Notes: a model not told the origin generated them from the letters alone. Shown: positions 22,680-30,741, counted from the stretch's first letter. The stretch: DNA of 64,000 nucleotides from Shinella sp. (GCA_003248775.1 QFQX01000023.1:3605-67604), one strand, 5' to 3'. Made by a program: numbers and translations.

Positions 22680-23928
22680 CCCTCACAACTCGACGTTCTC
22701 GCCGCCGTTCATCCACTATGAAATCGATCTTCAAGGCTCCGTTTTCGATCCATGTTTTGAGAAGAGTTTTGATCCTCTGCTTTGCTGTTGGATCATCAGC
22801 ATCAAGCCCAAGCACATCCGCGACGACCCTTCCGGCCCAGTTCGGCGAGCGGATATCTTCTCGCCATTCGGCGTTGTGGAGATGCTTCTGGACGTCGGAC
22901 AGGTGCGCGATGGTCACGTCGTCGAAAGCGCCTGGCGGCTCCCACGCGGCCACCACGCCGACGTGATCGCCGTTCGGGAGCATCACGTTCTTGATCTCGT
23001 ACCAATCAGAGATTTCAGCAGGCGGAGCCATATTGGCCTTATCCGAGTACATTCGGAAAAAGCTGCGATGGTTCGTTACGCCAAACTTGACCCCCTCTTC
23101 GGCAGACATCCGATTGATGGCCCGCACCTCGCGAGCGGCATCTGTCAGCGCCTTGCCGCCACGGGAGCTTTCCGCCGTTACCTCCGCATCACTGCCAAGT
23201 TTGCGAGTGTGGTGCACCAGGTGGATCGCGCAATTGGTAACCTCGGCGACCTTGCCCCACTCCTTCGCGACCGCATCCATTGCCGGGTTATCGTTCTCAG
23301 ACACCGCATGCGACGAAATGAACGGATCGACGATGAAGACATCAATCTGCCTCGCCCGTATTTCCTCGATCATGGCGTCCATAACAGGGCGCTGGATGAT
23401 GGTTCGGTTTTTGTTGGTGACAGCGGTGCAAAGCGGGTGGTCGCGCCCACTATCAACAAAGAAGCGATCTCCGATGTCGGCCGCCGAAATATCGTAGTGT
23501 TCGCAAGCTGCCTGAATGCGGCGCTGTAGCTCGTCGAGCGGGTCTTCAAGGTTCCAAAGCCAGACGCGCGACGCCTTCTCGACGTATTTGTTCAACAGTG
23601 CCCGCCCTGTCACCAGCGACAAAGCCTCAACGATCGACAGTGAGCTTTTCCCGACGCCGCCAGGCGCAACCGTTACCGTGACGAATCTGCGGATCAGGCT
23701 GCGCCCATAGATCCACTCTCGCTTCGGAAGGTCATTCGGATCGGTCCAGCAATATGGCGTCGCGTAGACGCCGCTCTTCGATCCGTCAGGCAGCGGTTTC
23801 GGCAAAGGGGGCCGTCGCGACAGCACCTTGTCCTCTAGTAAAGCCTCATATTTGAGTCTTTGAGCTCGAGCAGAAGCCATCATGCGGAGAACCGCGTCAG
23901 GCACCTTGTGTTCTCCGGAACCCTCCAT
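22660..23928 (-). CDS. RepA-like AAA ATPase / replicative helicase
   Basis: A 422-residue protein with a RecA-like ATPase domain of the hexameric RepA helicase type (AAA_25). Walker A is VAPGGVGKSS (residues 87-96); LWNLEDPLDEL and the Walker B region IDVFIVDPFISSHAV follow, with VHHTRKLG and SSRGGKALTDAAR as further family motifs. The C-terminal 130 residues may be a winged helix (TAKQRIKTLLKTWIENGALKI). It probably initiates or drives replication of the excised element from the nearby iterons. It is the first gene transcribed from the right end; attR begins 153 bases upstream of its start. Confidence 0.85.
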   Translation of the reverse strand: MEGSGEHKVPDAVLRMMASARAQRLKYEALLEDKVLSRRPPLPKPLPDGSKSGVYATPYCWTDPNDLPKREWIYGRSLIRRFVTVTVAPGGVGKSSLSIVEALSLVTGRALLNKYVEKASRVWLWNLEDPLDELQRRIQAACEHYDISAADIGDRFFVDSGRDHPLCTAVTNKNRTIIQRPVMDAMIEEIRARQIDVFIVDPFISSHAVSENDNPAMDAVAKEWGKVAEVTNCAIHLVHHTRKLGSDAEVTAESSRGGKALTDAAREVRAINRMSAEEGVKFGVTNHRSFFRMYSDKANMAPPAEISDWYEIKNVMLPNGDHVGVVAAWEPPGAFDDVTIAHLSDVQKHLHNAEWREDIRSPNWAGRVVADVLGLDADDPTAKQRIKTLLKTWIENGALKIDFIVDERRRERRVVRVGEWAE

Positions 23929-24081
23929 CCCGGTCAGCCAATCACCAGCGCCCGACTACCCGACGAAGCAGCAACGCCAGTTTGCTGGTTTGCAAAACCA
24001 TAGGTAACACATTGAGTTGTCTGGACTGTATTTCGAGTTATTTTGCAGAAATCTGCTTCCGAAACATCAAACCGGGGCTGC
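23929..24081. promoter_or_regulatory. Likely promoter region of the helicase gene, next to attR
   Basis: This 153-base region between the helicase start and attR is richer in AT than the genes. It holds two direct GTTTGC repeats about 23990 and a GCAGA-AA-TCTGC palindrome near 24045. It must carry the promoter for the minus-strand helicase gene, and may hold integrase arm sites, but no clear -35/-10 pair stands out. Confidence 0.35.
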
Positions 24082-24128
24082 TTCCTAATCTGGGGGTCGC
24101 GCGTTCGAATCGCGCCGGGATCACCATT
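24082..24128 (+). repeat. attR (duplicate of tRNA-Arg 3' half)
   Basis: A 47-bp exact copy of 11943-11989, marking the right end of the element. It holds the anticodon loop onward to CCA but no 5' half, so it does not encode a tRNA. Confidence 0.93.
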
Positions 24129-24248
24129 GGCCCCTTTAAGCACATAATCAGACCCGAAGCCGGCAAGTTAGCCGTGGATATTTACCAACATTTGAGATTT
24201 CCCTAATCAAGCGGGACTTACATCTTGATCCCAAATGGAACATCCGGG

Positions 24249-24575
24249 ATGATCTTATGGTTATCATTGCTGTGGGGGGCCGCGGTGCAGAACGAAATCG
24301 GCATCTTTGGGTTTGAGATCCGTGCCCTGCAGAAGATGGGGTGGCCGCTGTGGCTTCTCGCCATCTTCGCCTTCGTCGTCCTTCTCGCTGCATTTCGCCG
24401 GATAACATCAAGGCCCCAAAACATCGAGACCACTTTCCGCAACACCTTCCGCCTTACGGACGACGAGATGATGGAATCCATCATCGAGTATTACATGGGA
24501 AAGCACGATTGCTGCAGGAAGGACGCCATGCGACAGCTTTTACGAGAAGTGGATCCGGAGTTGGTGCGGGCCTGA
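24249..24575 (+). CDS. Small membrane-anchored hypothetical protein
   Basis: A 108-residue protein (from MILWLSLLWGAAVQNEIGIF). It has a hydrophobic start, a clear transmembrane segment (WPLWLLAIFAFVVLLAAF, about residues 32-49) and a cytosolic C-terminal domain (LTDDEMMESIIEYYMGKHDCCRKDAMRQLLREVDPE). The latter resembles a short helical module seen in some small rhizobial proteins, but I cannot name it. It lies just outside attR and so belongs to the chromosome. A TTG start at 24225 would add eight residues. Confidence 0.55.
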   Translation: MILWLSLLWGAAVQNEIGIFGFEIRALQKMGWPLWLLAIFAFVVLLAAFRRITSRPQNIETTFRNTFRLTDDEMMESIIEYYMGKHDCCRKDAMRQLLREVDPELVRA

Positions 24576-24650
24576 TAACGCCCCTGAGTATCAAGTCATT
24601 TCACCTGCAATAAGGAATGTAACCTGCGGCGGGCTAACTCAAGCGAAAAC

Positions 24651-24815
24651 TCAATAGCATTTGGTTCCTTCGAAACTGCCGATGCTGGCTGTCAGCTGGC
24701 CGTCGAGATGTGGCGCGTTGTCCTGAAAGGCCCACACACCGATACCGATCAGACACGCCCACATGGCGAGTGAGATATTGGTTGCGAAAATGAGGGATTT
24801 CATCCTCGTGGTCAT
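24651..24815 (-). CDS. Small single-span membrane protein (54 residues)
   Basis: Read from the minus strand: MTTRMKSLIFATNISLAMWA followed by a hydrophobic stretch to about residue 30, then QDNAPHLDGQLTASIGSFEGTKCY. A ribosome-binding AGGAG lies eight bases before the ATG at 24813-24815. It may be secreted or membrane-anchored. It is divergent from the ECF sigma gene (326 bases apart) and could be part of the same stress response; a near-consensus EcfG-like motif (GGAAC-N16-CGTC, minus strand, 25023 to 24999) lies upstream of it, but 190 bases away. Confidence 0.5.
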   Translation of the reverse strand: MTTRMKSLIFATNISLAMWACLIGIGVWAFQDNAPHLDGQLTASIGSFEGTKCY

Positions 24816-25070
24816 GGTCGGTCGCTCCTGGATCAGTCAGGAACAGAATGACGCGGATGCTTTTGAGTCCGCTTAAGTCGATTGCTAAAATGCAATCTAT
24901 CTGCACGATTTCCCTGCCACGCGCCTGAACAAGTGCCTTTCCGGCAGTAAGCAAGCCAGCCCAGCCCCTGGAAACAGCCGCAGTTTTCCGCCCTCGGCGA
25001 CGCCAGACGCGACCGGACGTTCCTGCCGTTACGGCAGGCGTTTCCATGATGAAAGGTCGCCGTTTTCTCA

Positions 25071-25095
25071 GGAACCACCCAGCACTGGAGACGTT
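25071..25095 (+). promoter_or_regulatory. EcfG-type general stress promoter for ECF sigma gene
   Basis: GGAAC (25071-25075), a 16-base spacer and CGTT (25092-25095) match the consensus GGAAC-N16/17-CGTT used by the alphaproteobacterial general stress sigma factor EcfG. The gene start follows 38-47 bases downstream. A perfect hairpin CCTGCCG-TTA-CGGCAGG (25023-25039) lies just before it. The rest of the 24816-25141 gap contains no other gene that I can support. Confidence 0.6.
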
Positions 25096-25141
25096 AAGGG
25101 AGAATCTTTCGTCCATCCGTTTGCCATGGAGGGTGACGACA

Positions 25142-25666
25142 TTGGCAACCCGCACAACACGGCGCGATGCGCAAATGGAAGTGGTGGACCTGATCCCCGC
25201 GCTGCGGGCCTTCGCCAGAACCTTCTGCTCGAAAGCGGAAGACGTCGACGATCTCGTACAGGAAACGCTGCTGAACGCACTTGCCAACCTCGACAAGTTC
25301 GAGCCCGGCACGCGGCTGAAATCATGGCTGTTCACCATCATGCGCAACAGCTTCTGCACGCGCATTCGTCGCCGCAGCCGCGAGAGCGTCGGCCTGCCGG
25401 ACGATATTGCCGAACACCTGACAATCGAGGCAAGTCAGGACTGGTGCGCACAGGCTGACGATGTGCGCAGGGCGCTCTACCGTCTGCCGGAGCATCACAG
25501 GGAAATGCTGATCCTGATCGTCATGCTCGGAGAGCGCTACAGGGATGCGGCCGATATCTGCGGATGTCCCATGGGAACCGTGAAAAGCCGTCTCAACCGC
25601 GCACGCATGCAGTTGCGAAGGGAACTGGGTGAGCGACCGGAAGAGATGAGCCGACCCTACCTCTAA
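25142..25666 (+). CDS. ECF-family RNA polymerase sigma factor
   Basis: A 174-residue sigma-70-related factor with only regions 2 and 4. Region 2 is IPALRAFARTFCSKAEDVDDLVQETLLNALANLDKFEPG...LFTIMRNSFCTRIRR; region 4 is RALYRLPEHHREMLILIVMLGERYRDAADICGCPMGTVKSRLNRARMQLR. Members of this rhizobial group (EcfG/RpoE2-related) act in stress responses. The start is uncertain: TTG 25142 has a GGAGG nine bases upstream and gives the family-like opening MATRTTRRDAQ; GTG 25133 and ATG 25175 are alternatives. No anti-sigma gene is next to it, but a small membrane-protein gene is divergent. Confidence 0.88.
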   Translation: MATRTTRRDAQMEVVDLIPALRAFARTFCSKAEDVDDLVQETLLNALANLDKFEPGTRLKSWLFTIMRNSFCTRIRRRSRESVGLPDDIAEHLTIEASQDWCAQADDVRRALYRLPEHHREMLILIVMLGERYRDAADICGCPMGTVKSRLNRARMQLRRELGERPEEMSRPYL

Positions 25667-25750
25667 GAATGCAGCTTTATCGCCGAGTAAGTCCTCCGGC
25701 CGAAAGAGCGTCGGCTTATGCAACATCATGCATTGTCGGCTATGCAGCAA

Positions 25751-25776
25751 CGAGGCCCGGTTTGCACCGGGCCTCG
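25751..25776 (-). terminator. Candidate terminator after DUF892 gene
   Basis: A perfect inverted repeat with 11-bp arms (CGAGGCCCGGT / ACCGGGCCTCG) around TTGC lies between the ECF sigma gene and the convergent DUF892 gene, 17 bases past the latter's stop. There is only a weak T tract, so it may be a bidirectional pause or a transcription barrier. Confidence 0.5.
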
Positions 25777-25792
25777 CAATGTCCGAACCCTG

Positions 25793-26293
25793 TCAGGCAG
25801 CTTTCTTGCGTGCGGCGACATTGACCGCGCTTTCGGCAAGCTTGGTCAAGGCGTCGTCCGTGTCGCTCTCCTCCTCGAGGGTAGCCTCGAGCAGGGTCAC
25901 CGCGTCCCGGTGCCCGAGTTGCCTCGCCCAGGCCCGCAAGGTGCCGTAGCGGCTGATCTCGTAATGCTCGACCGCCTGCGCCGCCGCCAACAGGCCGGCA
26001 TCGAGAGCCGGCGTTCCCTTGAACTCATCGAGAATTTCTTCGCCTTCCTCGATGATGCCGTCAATTGCCGGACACGTCTTGGCGCGGGGGCGCTTGCCGA
26101 TGATTTCGAAGACCTGCTGCAGGCGCTCGACCTGGCCTTCGGTCTCTTCCTTGTGTTTCTCGAAAGCCGCCTTCAACCTCGGATCCTGCGCACCGCGCGC
26201 CATCTTCGGCAAGGCCTTCAGGATCTTACGCTCGGCGTAGTAGATGTCCTTCAGGGTCTCGTGAAACAAATCGTCCAGTGTCTTCTGTGTCAT
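25793..26293 (-). CDS. DUF892 / YciF-like ferritin-like protein
   Basis: A 166-residue four-helix protein starting MTQKTLDDLFHETLKDIYYA. The typical YciF-family sequence (HETLKDIYYAERKILKALPKMA, then a long helix with KHKEETEGQVERLQQVFE and the later HYEISRYGTLRAWARQLG) gives a ferritin-like diiron core. These proteins are induced in osmotic, oxidative and general stress; their chemistry is unclear. A Lys/Ala tail (ARKKAA) ends the protein. An EcfG-like promoter motif sits about 41-65 bases upstream of the start. Confidence 0.88.
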   Translation of the reverse strand: MTQKTLDDLFHETLKDIYYAERKILKALPKMARGAQDPRLKAAFEKHKEETEGQVERLQQVFEIIGKRPRAKTCPAIDGIIEEGEEILDEFKGTPALDAGLLAAAQAVEHYEISRYGTLRAWARQLGHRDAVTLLEATLEEESDTDDALTKLAESAVNVAARKKAA

Positions 26294-26333
26294 CGCCGCT
26301 ATCTCCTCATCGCGTTGAAAATCACAGTTTCAG

Positions 26334-26358
26334 AACCACGCAGGGACGGCTTTGTTCC
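26334..26358 (-). promoter_or_regulatory. EcfG-like promoter upstream of DUF892 gene
   Basis: On the minus strand GGAAC (26358-26354) is followed by a 16-base spacer and GGTT (26337-26334), one mismatch from the consensus GGAAC-N16-CGTT of the alphaproteobacterial general stress sigma. It ends about 41 bases before the DUF892 ATG. DUF892 genes are commonly stress-induced, which supports the assignment. Confidence 0.45.
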
Positions 26359-26383
26359 GGAAAAACAAGAAAACGCGAATATA

Positions 26384-28228
26384 TCAACCGCGCAGCGCCC
26401 GCAGGGCGTTCAGGATCACCGCGACGTCGACCAGTTCCTGCAACAGCGCGCCCTGGACAGGAGGAAGATAACCGAAAGCGGCAACGACCATCGCAACCAG
26501 CGACAAGGCGAGACCGGCCAGAACGCTTTGCCGCGCGATCCTTCGCGCCCTTCGGGCAATCGCCAATGCCTGCGGAAGACGATCCAGCATATCGACGAGC
26601 AATACCACGTCGGCGGTTTCGGAGGATGCCGCAGCACCTCGGGCACCCATGGCCACCCCCACATCTGCCGCAGCCAGCGCCGGAGCATCGTTGACACCGT
26701 CCCCGATCATCATCACCGGACCGTTCTTTCGTTCGGCCAGCACGATCTCGACCTTCTCTCCCGGTAACAGGCCACCACGGATCTCGTCGACGCCCAGCAG
26801 CCTACCTGCAGCTTCCACGACATCGGCGCGATCGCCGGAAGCAAGCACGAAACGCCGGACTCCCTGTGCACGGAAGGCCTTGATCGCCAGACCCGCATCC
26901 GCGCGAAGACGGTCCGAGAGAAGAATGATGCCCGCCACCTTGCCATCGACACCCAGCGCGACAACCGCGGTTCCGGGCGGCAGATCGCGCCCCAGCATAT
27001 AGGGATCGCCGACCGAACATCGCTCATGCACGAAGTCGCTTCCGCCAACCACCACGGAGCGCCCGTCGAGCTGGCCCTCCAGACCGGAACCGGGCGTCTC
27101 CACGATATCGGCGGGAGTGGAAAGCACCATGCCCCGGGCCCGAGCCTCCCGCACCAACGCTTCGGCGCTGACATGGTTGGAAGCCTGGTCAAGCGACGCC
27201 GCAAGCCTCAGTACCTCGCCCTCCGGAACGACACCGGTCGTGCGGATCGCGACCACTCCTGCCTGTCCGCTGGTCAGTGTACCCGTCTTGTCGAGAACCG
27301 CCGTCCGGATTCTGGCAAGCGATTCGAGCGCGCCACCGCTCTTGACCAGCACGCCACGGGAAGCCGCCCGCGACAGGCCTGAAATGATTGCAACCGGCAC
27401 GGCGAGAATGAGCGGACAGGGCGTCGCAACGACCAGAACCGCAAGCGCCCTTGTTCCCTCACCGCTCGCCCACCACGCCGCGCCCGCAATTGCAAGCGTC
27501 AGCAACAGGAACCAGACGGCATAGTGATCGGCCAGTCGCATGATCGGTGCACGGCTTTGCTGGGCACCCTCCACCAGCCGCACGATACCGGCATAGGTGC
27601 TCTCGTCGGAGCGCCGCAAGACCTCGACATCGAAGGCGCCGCCGACCACCGTGCCCCCGCTCGCCACTTCGTCCCGCCGGGCGAGCCGGACGGGAAGCGC
27701 CTCCCCTGTCAGCGCCGACATATCGACATCCGCCCGCTCGGACAGAAGCAGCCCATCGACGGGCACGACCTCGCCACGGCGCACGAGGATATGGTCGCCG
27801 GGACAGAGATCCTCGATCGGAACTTCTTCCAGCCGCCCGTCGACATAGCGCATGGCGGTATGCGCCACACGGCCGAGAAGCGCTGTCATTTCGCGCCGCG
27901 CACGACCTTCGGCAAAGTTTTCAAGCTGCTGCCCGCCGGCATACATCAGCGCCACGATGGCGCCGGCCAGAGGCTCACCGAAGACAAGCGCGGCAGACAT
28001 GGAGAGCCCTGCGATCACATCGACACCGAAATGCCCTTTGGCCAGCGATCGCAGGATTTCCACTGCAAGTGCGGCAAGAACAACTCCTGTTCCCGCAAAC
28101 CAGGCAAGCGACGCAAGATCGGGTCGACCGAGGAAAAGGAAAAGTCCGCCGCCGCCAAGCGCGAAAAGCGCCAGCACAGCCAGAACTGCGGCACTATAGT
28201 CGTGCACGAACGTCGAAATGCTTCTCAT
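26384..28228 (-). CDS. Heavy-metal-translocating P1B-type ATPase
   Basis: A 614-residue transporter with eight expected membrane helices and no N-terminal metal-binding domain. The P-type signatures are present: TGEALPV, the phosphorylation motif DKTGTLT, and MIGDGVNDAPAL. The metal-binding membrane motif, usually CPC, reads TPCPLILAVPVAI (TPC). The nucleotide-binding HP motif reads SNHVSAEA (HV instead of HP). These variants mark a less-studied subgroup, so the metal exported (Zn, Co, Cu or other) cannot be named. The ATG at 28226-28228 has GGAG upstream; a GTG three codons earlier is less likely. Confidence 0.88.
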   Translation of the reverse strand: MRSISTFVHDYSAAVLAVLALFALGGGGLFLFLGRPDLASLAWFAGTGVVLAALAVEILRSLAKGHFGVDVIAGLSMSAALVFGEPLAGAIVALMYAGGQQLENFAEGRARREMTALLGRVAHTAMRYVDGRLEEVPIEDLCPGDHILVRRGEVVPVDGLLLSERADVDMSALTGEALPVRLARRDEVASGGTVVGGAFDVEVLRRSDESTYAGIVRLVEGAQQSRAPIMRLADHYAVWFLLLTLAIAGAAWWASGEGTRALAVLVVATPCPLILAVPVAIISGLSRAASRGVLVKSGGALESLARIRTAVLDKTGTLTSGQAGVVAIRTTGVVPEGEVLRLAASLDQASNHVSAEALVREARARGMVLSTPADIVETPGSGLEGQLDGRSVVVGGSDFVHERCSVGDPYMLGRDLPPGTAVVALGVDGKVAGIILLSDRLRADAGLAIKAFRAQGVRRFVLASGDRADVVEAAGRLLGVDEIRGGLLPGEKVEIVLAERKNGPVMMIGDGVNDAPALAAADVGVAMGARGAAASSETADVVLLVDMLDRLPQALAIARRARRIARQSVLAGLALSLVAMVVAAFGYLPPVQGALLQELVDVAVILNALRALRG

Positions 28229-28345
28229 AGTGCCCACTCCGGCTTTCGCCAGCGATAGTGCAGCGGCTCCAACATTGTAAGCAATACTTGCCGCCTGCCG
28301 CTTTCCCTTGTAGACGGATCGGCAAATGAAGCAATCTCCGGATAA

Positions 28346-29545
28346 ATGCAGATGACGACGGAAACCGGAAGGCCGCGGCGCCTCACAATCCTCGGTTCGA
28401 CCGGTTCGATCGGCGTCAACACCCTTGATGTCGTCCGCCAGCTCGGTGGCAGGGATGCGTTCGAAGTGATGGCACTCACCGGCAACGGCAACATCGAGCT
28501 TCTGGCGCAGCAGGCGCGCGAGACCGGCGCGAAGCTCGCGGTTACCGCCGACGAGAGCCAGTACATGACGCTGAAGGATGCGCTTTCCGGCAGCGGCGTC
28601 GATGTGGCTGCAGGCGTATCAGGGCTGGATGAAGCTGCAAGTCTGGAAGCCGAATGGGTCATGGCGGCAATCGTCGGCACGGCGGGGCTTGCCCCGACGC
28701 TGAAGGCAGCAAGCCGCGGCGCCGACATCGCACTCGCCAACAAGGAATGCCTGGTCTCTGCAGGCGAACTCTTCGTCGAGGCCGTCAAGGCCGGCGGCGG
28801 CCGTTTGATCCCGGTCGACAGCGAACACAGCGCGATCTTCCAGTGTCTCGACAACGACCAGCGACACGCGCTGGAGCGGATCGTGCTCACCGCCTCGGGC
28901 GGTCCGTTTCGCACCTATACCCGCGAGCAGATGGCGAATGTCACCGTCGAGACCGCCAGAACCCATCCCAACTGGTCGATGGGCCTGAAGATCTCCGTCG
29001 GCAGCGCCTCGATGTTCAACAAGGCGCTGGAGATGGTCGAGGCCAAGCATCTCTTCGGCCTTCGTCCCGATCAGGTCGAGGTGATCGTCCACCCGCAGTC
29101 CATCGTCCATTCCATGGTCGGTTACAGCGACGGCTCCGTCATTGCCCAGCTCGGCGCGCCGGATATGCGCACCGCGATCGGCTATGCGCTGACCTATCCG
29201 AAACGCCCGAAGCTGGATGTGGAGCGGCTCGACTTCGCAAAGCTCGCGCGTCTCGATTTCGAAGCGCCTGACGAGAAGCGCTTTCCGGCGCTACGGCTTG
29301 CCCGTACCGCGATGGAGCGCGGCGGCGTTCAGGCCGCCGTCATGAATGCCGCGGAAGAAACCGCCTTCAACGCCTTCATCGCAAGCCGGATTGGCTTTCT
29401 CGGCATGGCGGAAATCGTCGAAGACGTGATGGAAAGGCTCATTTCATTGCCGCCGGCAAGGACCATTGCGGAAGTTTACGCAGCAGACTCGGAGGCGAGA
29501 CGAACCGCCGCCCAGGTCATCGCGATCCGGGAACAGGCGGCCTGA
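28346..29545 (+). CDS. dxr: 1-deoxy-D-xylulose-5-phosphate reductoisomerase
   Basis: A 399-residue NADPH-dependent enzyme that makes MEP from DXP in the non-mevalonate isoprenoid pathway. The Rossmann start (RLTILGSTGSIGVNTLDVV), NKECLVSAG, the metal-binding PVDSEHSAIFQCL, SGGPFR and PNWSMGLKIS motifs are all recognisable. Length is normal. It stands alone here, not next to rseP/bamA, flanked by a metal ATPase and a serine hydrolase. The start is the ATG at 28346; a second ATG two codons later is equally possible. Confidence 0.95.
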   Translation: MQMTTETGRPRRLTILGSTGSIGVNTLDVVRQLGGRDAFEVMALTGNGNIELLAQQARETGAKLAVTADESQYMTLKDALSGSGVDVAAGVSGLDEAASLEAEWVMAAIVGTAGLAPTLKAASRGADIALANKECLVSAGELFVEAVKAGGGRLIPVDSEHSAIFQCLDNDQRHALERIVLTASGGPFRTYTREQMANVTVETARTHPNWSMGLKISVGSASMFNKALEMVEAKHLFGLRPDQVEVIVHPQSIVHSMVGYSDGSVIAQLGAPDMRTAIGYALTYPKRPKLDVERLDFAKLARLDFEAPDEKRFPALRLARTAMERGGVQAAVMNAAEETAFNAFIASRIGFLGMAEIVEDVMERLISLPPARTIAEVYAADSEARRTAAQVIAIREQAA

Positions 29546-29567
29546 TCCTCAGGCCGTCAAATCACCC

Positions 29568-30689
29568 TCAGCGGTGCCCGTAGACGGCGCGGCGCAGCAT
29601 TTCGGGATAGAACCCCATGCAGCCTTCCAGCGCCGTGTTCGTCATGCTGACAACGGTCAGGCCTTCAGCGGGATCGATGAACCAGCTATTGCCGTAGACG
29701 CCGCCCCATTGCACGGCGCCAGGTGGCAGCACGGTTCCCGCCTCGCGCGAATCTGTGATCACCGCTCCGAAGAAACCGAACCGCGCACCGGGTTCGCCCT
29801 CGATATCCCCGATCTGGTTGGAGAGGCCGGCCCTGACGGTCTCGGATTTAAGGATCGGTGCACCGCCGGTGCGAAGCGTCTCCAGAAGCTTGAGAAGATC
29901 ATCCGCCGTGCCCGCCATACCGGCGCCACCGGACTGGAACGCCTTCGGATTGAAGATCCGCGAAGGAGAAAAGACGGCCCTCCAGCCGGCATCTTCCCCG
30001 GCAACCCAGGGATTGGGCATCCTGACCGGCCGCGCCGGGCCATCTCCATAGGCCACCGTCAGGCGCTCGGGATCGGTGACATGAAAACGCGCATCCCGCA
30101 TTCCAAGTGGACCCGCAACGTAGTGAACCACGGCCGCTTCCAGAGTGTCGCCATGCACGGCGGCCACGACACCGCCAAGGATATCCGTCGCGAAGGAGTA
30201 GGCCCAACGCTCGCCCGGCGCAAAGGCGAGCGGAATATCATTGTGACGCGCGAAGTTCTCCTCCAGCCCGAGATCCGTGTCGGCAATTCCGAGCGTAATC
30301 GCCCTGTCATCGGGAAGAAGCTCCAGCCCCTGATCATAGACGAGACCGGAGGTGTGGGTGAGGAGGTGCCGGATGGTGATCGACGCTTCGATCCCGTCGT
30401 CCGTCTTCGGCCGGAACCAGGGGAGATACTGCGAAACCCGATCATCGAGCCCGAACAGCCCCGCATCGATCATCGCCAGCGCCGTTGCCGCCACGATAGG
30501 CTTGGTGATAGACGAATAACGAAAGATGCTGTCGATCTGCATGGGGATACCGACTTCCCGATCCGAGAACCCGGCAGCGCGCCTCAACAATGGCTCGCCG
30601 TTGCGATAGACCAACACGACAGCGCCGGTAATGCGCTCCTGCTCGACAGCCTGATCGATCATCCGGTTGACGCGGTCGGCAACACTCAT
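29568..30689 (-). CDS. Serine hydrolase, class C beta-lactamase-like
   Basis: A 373-residue member of the beta-lactamase/penicillin-binding superfamily (EstB-like esterases and D-aminopeptidases). The SxxK catalytic motif is SITK (in IFRYSSITKPIVAATAL), the second motif is YSF in ERWAYSFATDILGG where many relatives have YxN, and LLTHTSGL is a family hallmark. No signal peptide is seen, suggesting a cytosolic esterase. The last motif may be WGGVYGNSW. The physiological substrate is unknown. Confidence 0.85.
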   Translation of the reverse strand: MSVADRVNRMIDQAVEQERITGAVVLVYRNGEPLLRRAAGFSDREVGIPMQIDSIFRYSSITKPIVAATALAMIDAGLFGLDDRVSQYLPWFRPKTDDGIEASITIRHLLTHTSGLVYDQGLELLPDDRAITLGIADTDLGLEENFARHNDIPLAFAPGERWAYSFATDILGGVVAAVHGDTLEAAVVHYVAGPLGMRDARFHVTDPERLTVAYGDGPARPVRMPNPWVAGEDAGWRAVFSPSRIFNPKAFQSGGAGMAGTADDLLKLLETLRTGGAPILKSETVRAGLSNQIGDIEGEPGARFGFFGAVITDSREAGTVLPPGAVQWGGVYGNSWFIDPAEGLTVVSMTNTALEGCMGFYPEMLRRAVYGHR

Positions 30690-30703
30690 CCTTGGAAACC
30701 CCC

Positions 30704-30741
30704 GAAACGAAAAATGCGGACCATGTTTCCATGGTCCGCAT
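30704..30741 (-). terminator. Rho-independent terminator after hemA
   Basis: On the minus strand a perfect 12-bp stem (ATGCGGACCATG / CATGGTCCGCAT, loop GAAA) is followed by TTTTTCGTTT. It is 27 bases past the hemA stop and before the serine hydrolase start. Confidence 0.85.

Larger units (their letters stand above)
11943..24128. mobile_element. Integrated phage-satellite-like element (capsid-forming, tail-less), 12.2 kb
   Basis: The element is bounded by 47-bp perfect direct repeats (11943-11989 and 24082-24128) that begin in the anticodon loop and run through the 3' end of tRNA-Arg. A tyrosine integrase lies directly at the left end and a RepA-like helicase with iteron-like repeats at the right end. 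Between them are small and large terminase, portal, protease-capsid fusion, gpW-like connector and DUF2190 gene, plus a HicB/HicA pair and small unknown genes. I see no tail, tape-measure, baseplate, fibre, holin, endolysin or CI/Cro module. The size and content fit a satellite that makes its own capsid but borrows helper tails (the cf-PICI pattern described in other Proteobacteria). A decayed prophage is the alternative, but no fragment of a tail module remains. Confidence 0.85.

Noticed and set aside
24082..24128. A second tRNA-Arg gene at the right end of the element
   Set aside because: Only the 3' half is present; there is no 5' acceptor strand or D arm, so it is the attR duplicate.
11943..24128. 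Intact temperate prophage
   Set aside because: At 12.2 kb there is no tail, lysis or immunity module, so it cannot make a complete phage by itself.
24634..25365. A 243-codon minus-strand frame opposite the ECF sigma gene
   Set aside because: It is antisense to the well-supported sigma gene; only the short 54-residue frame in another register is credible.
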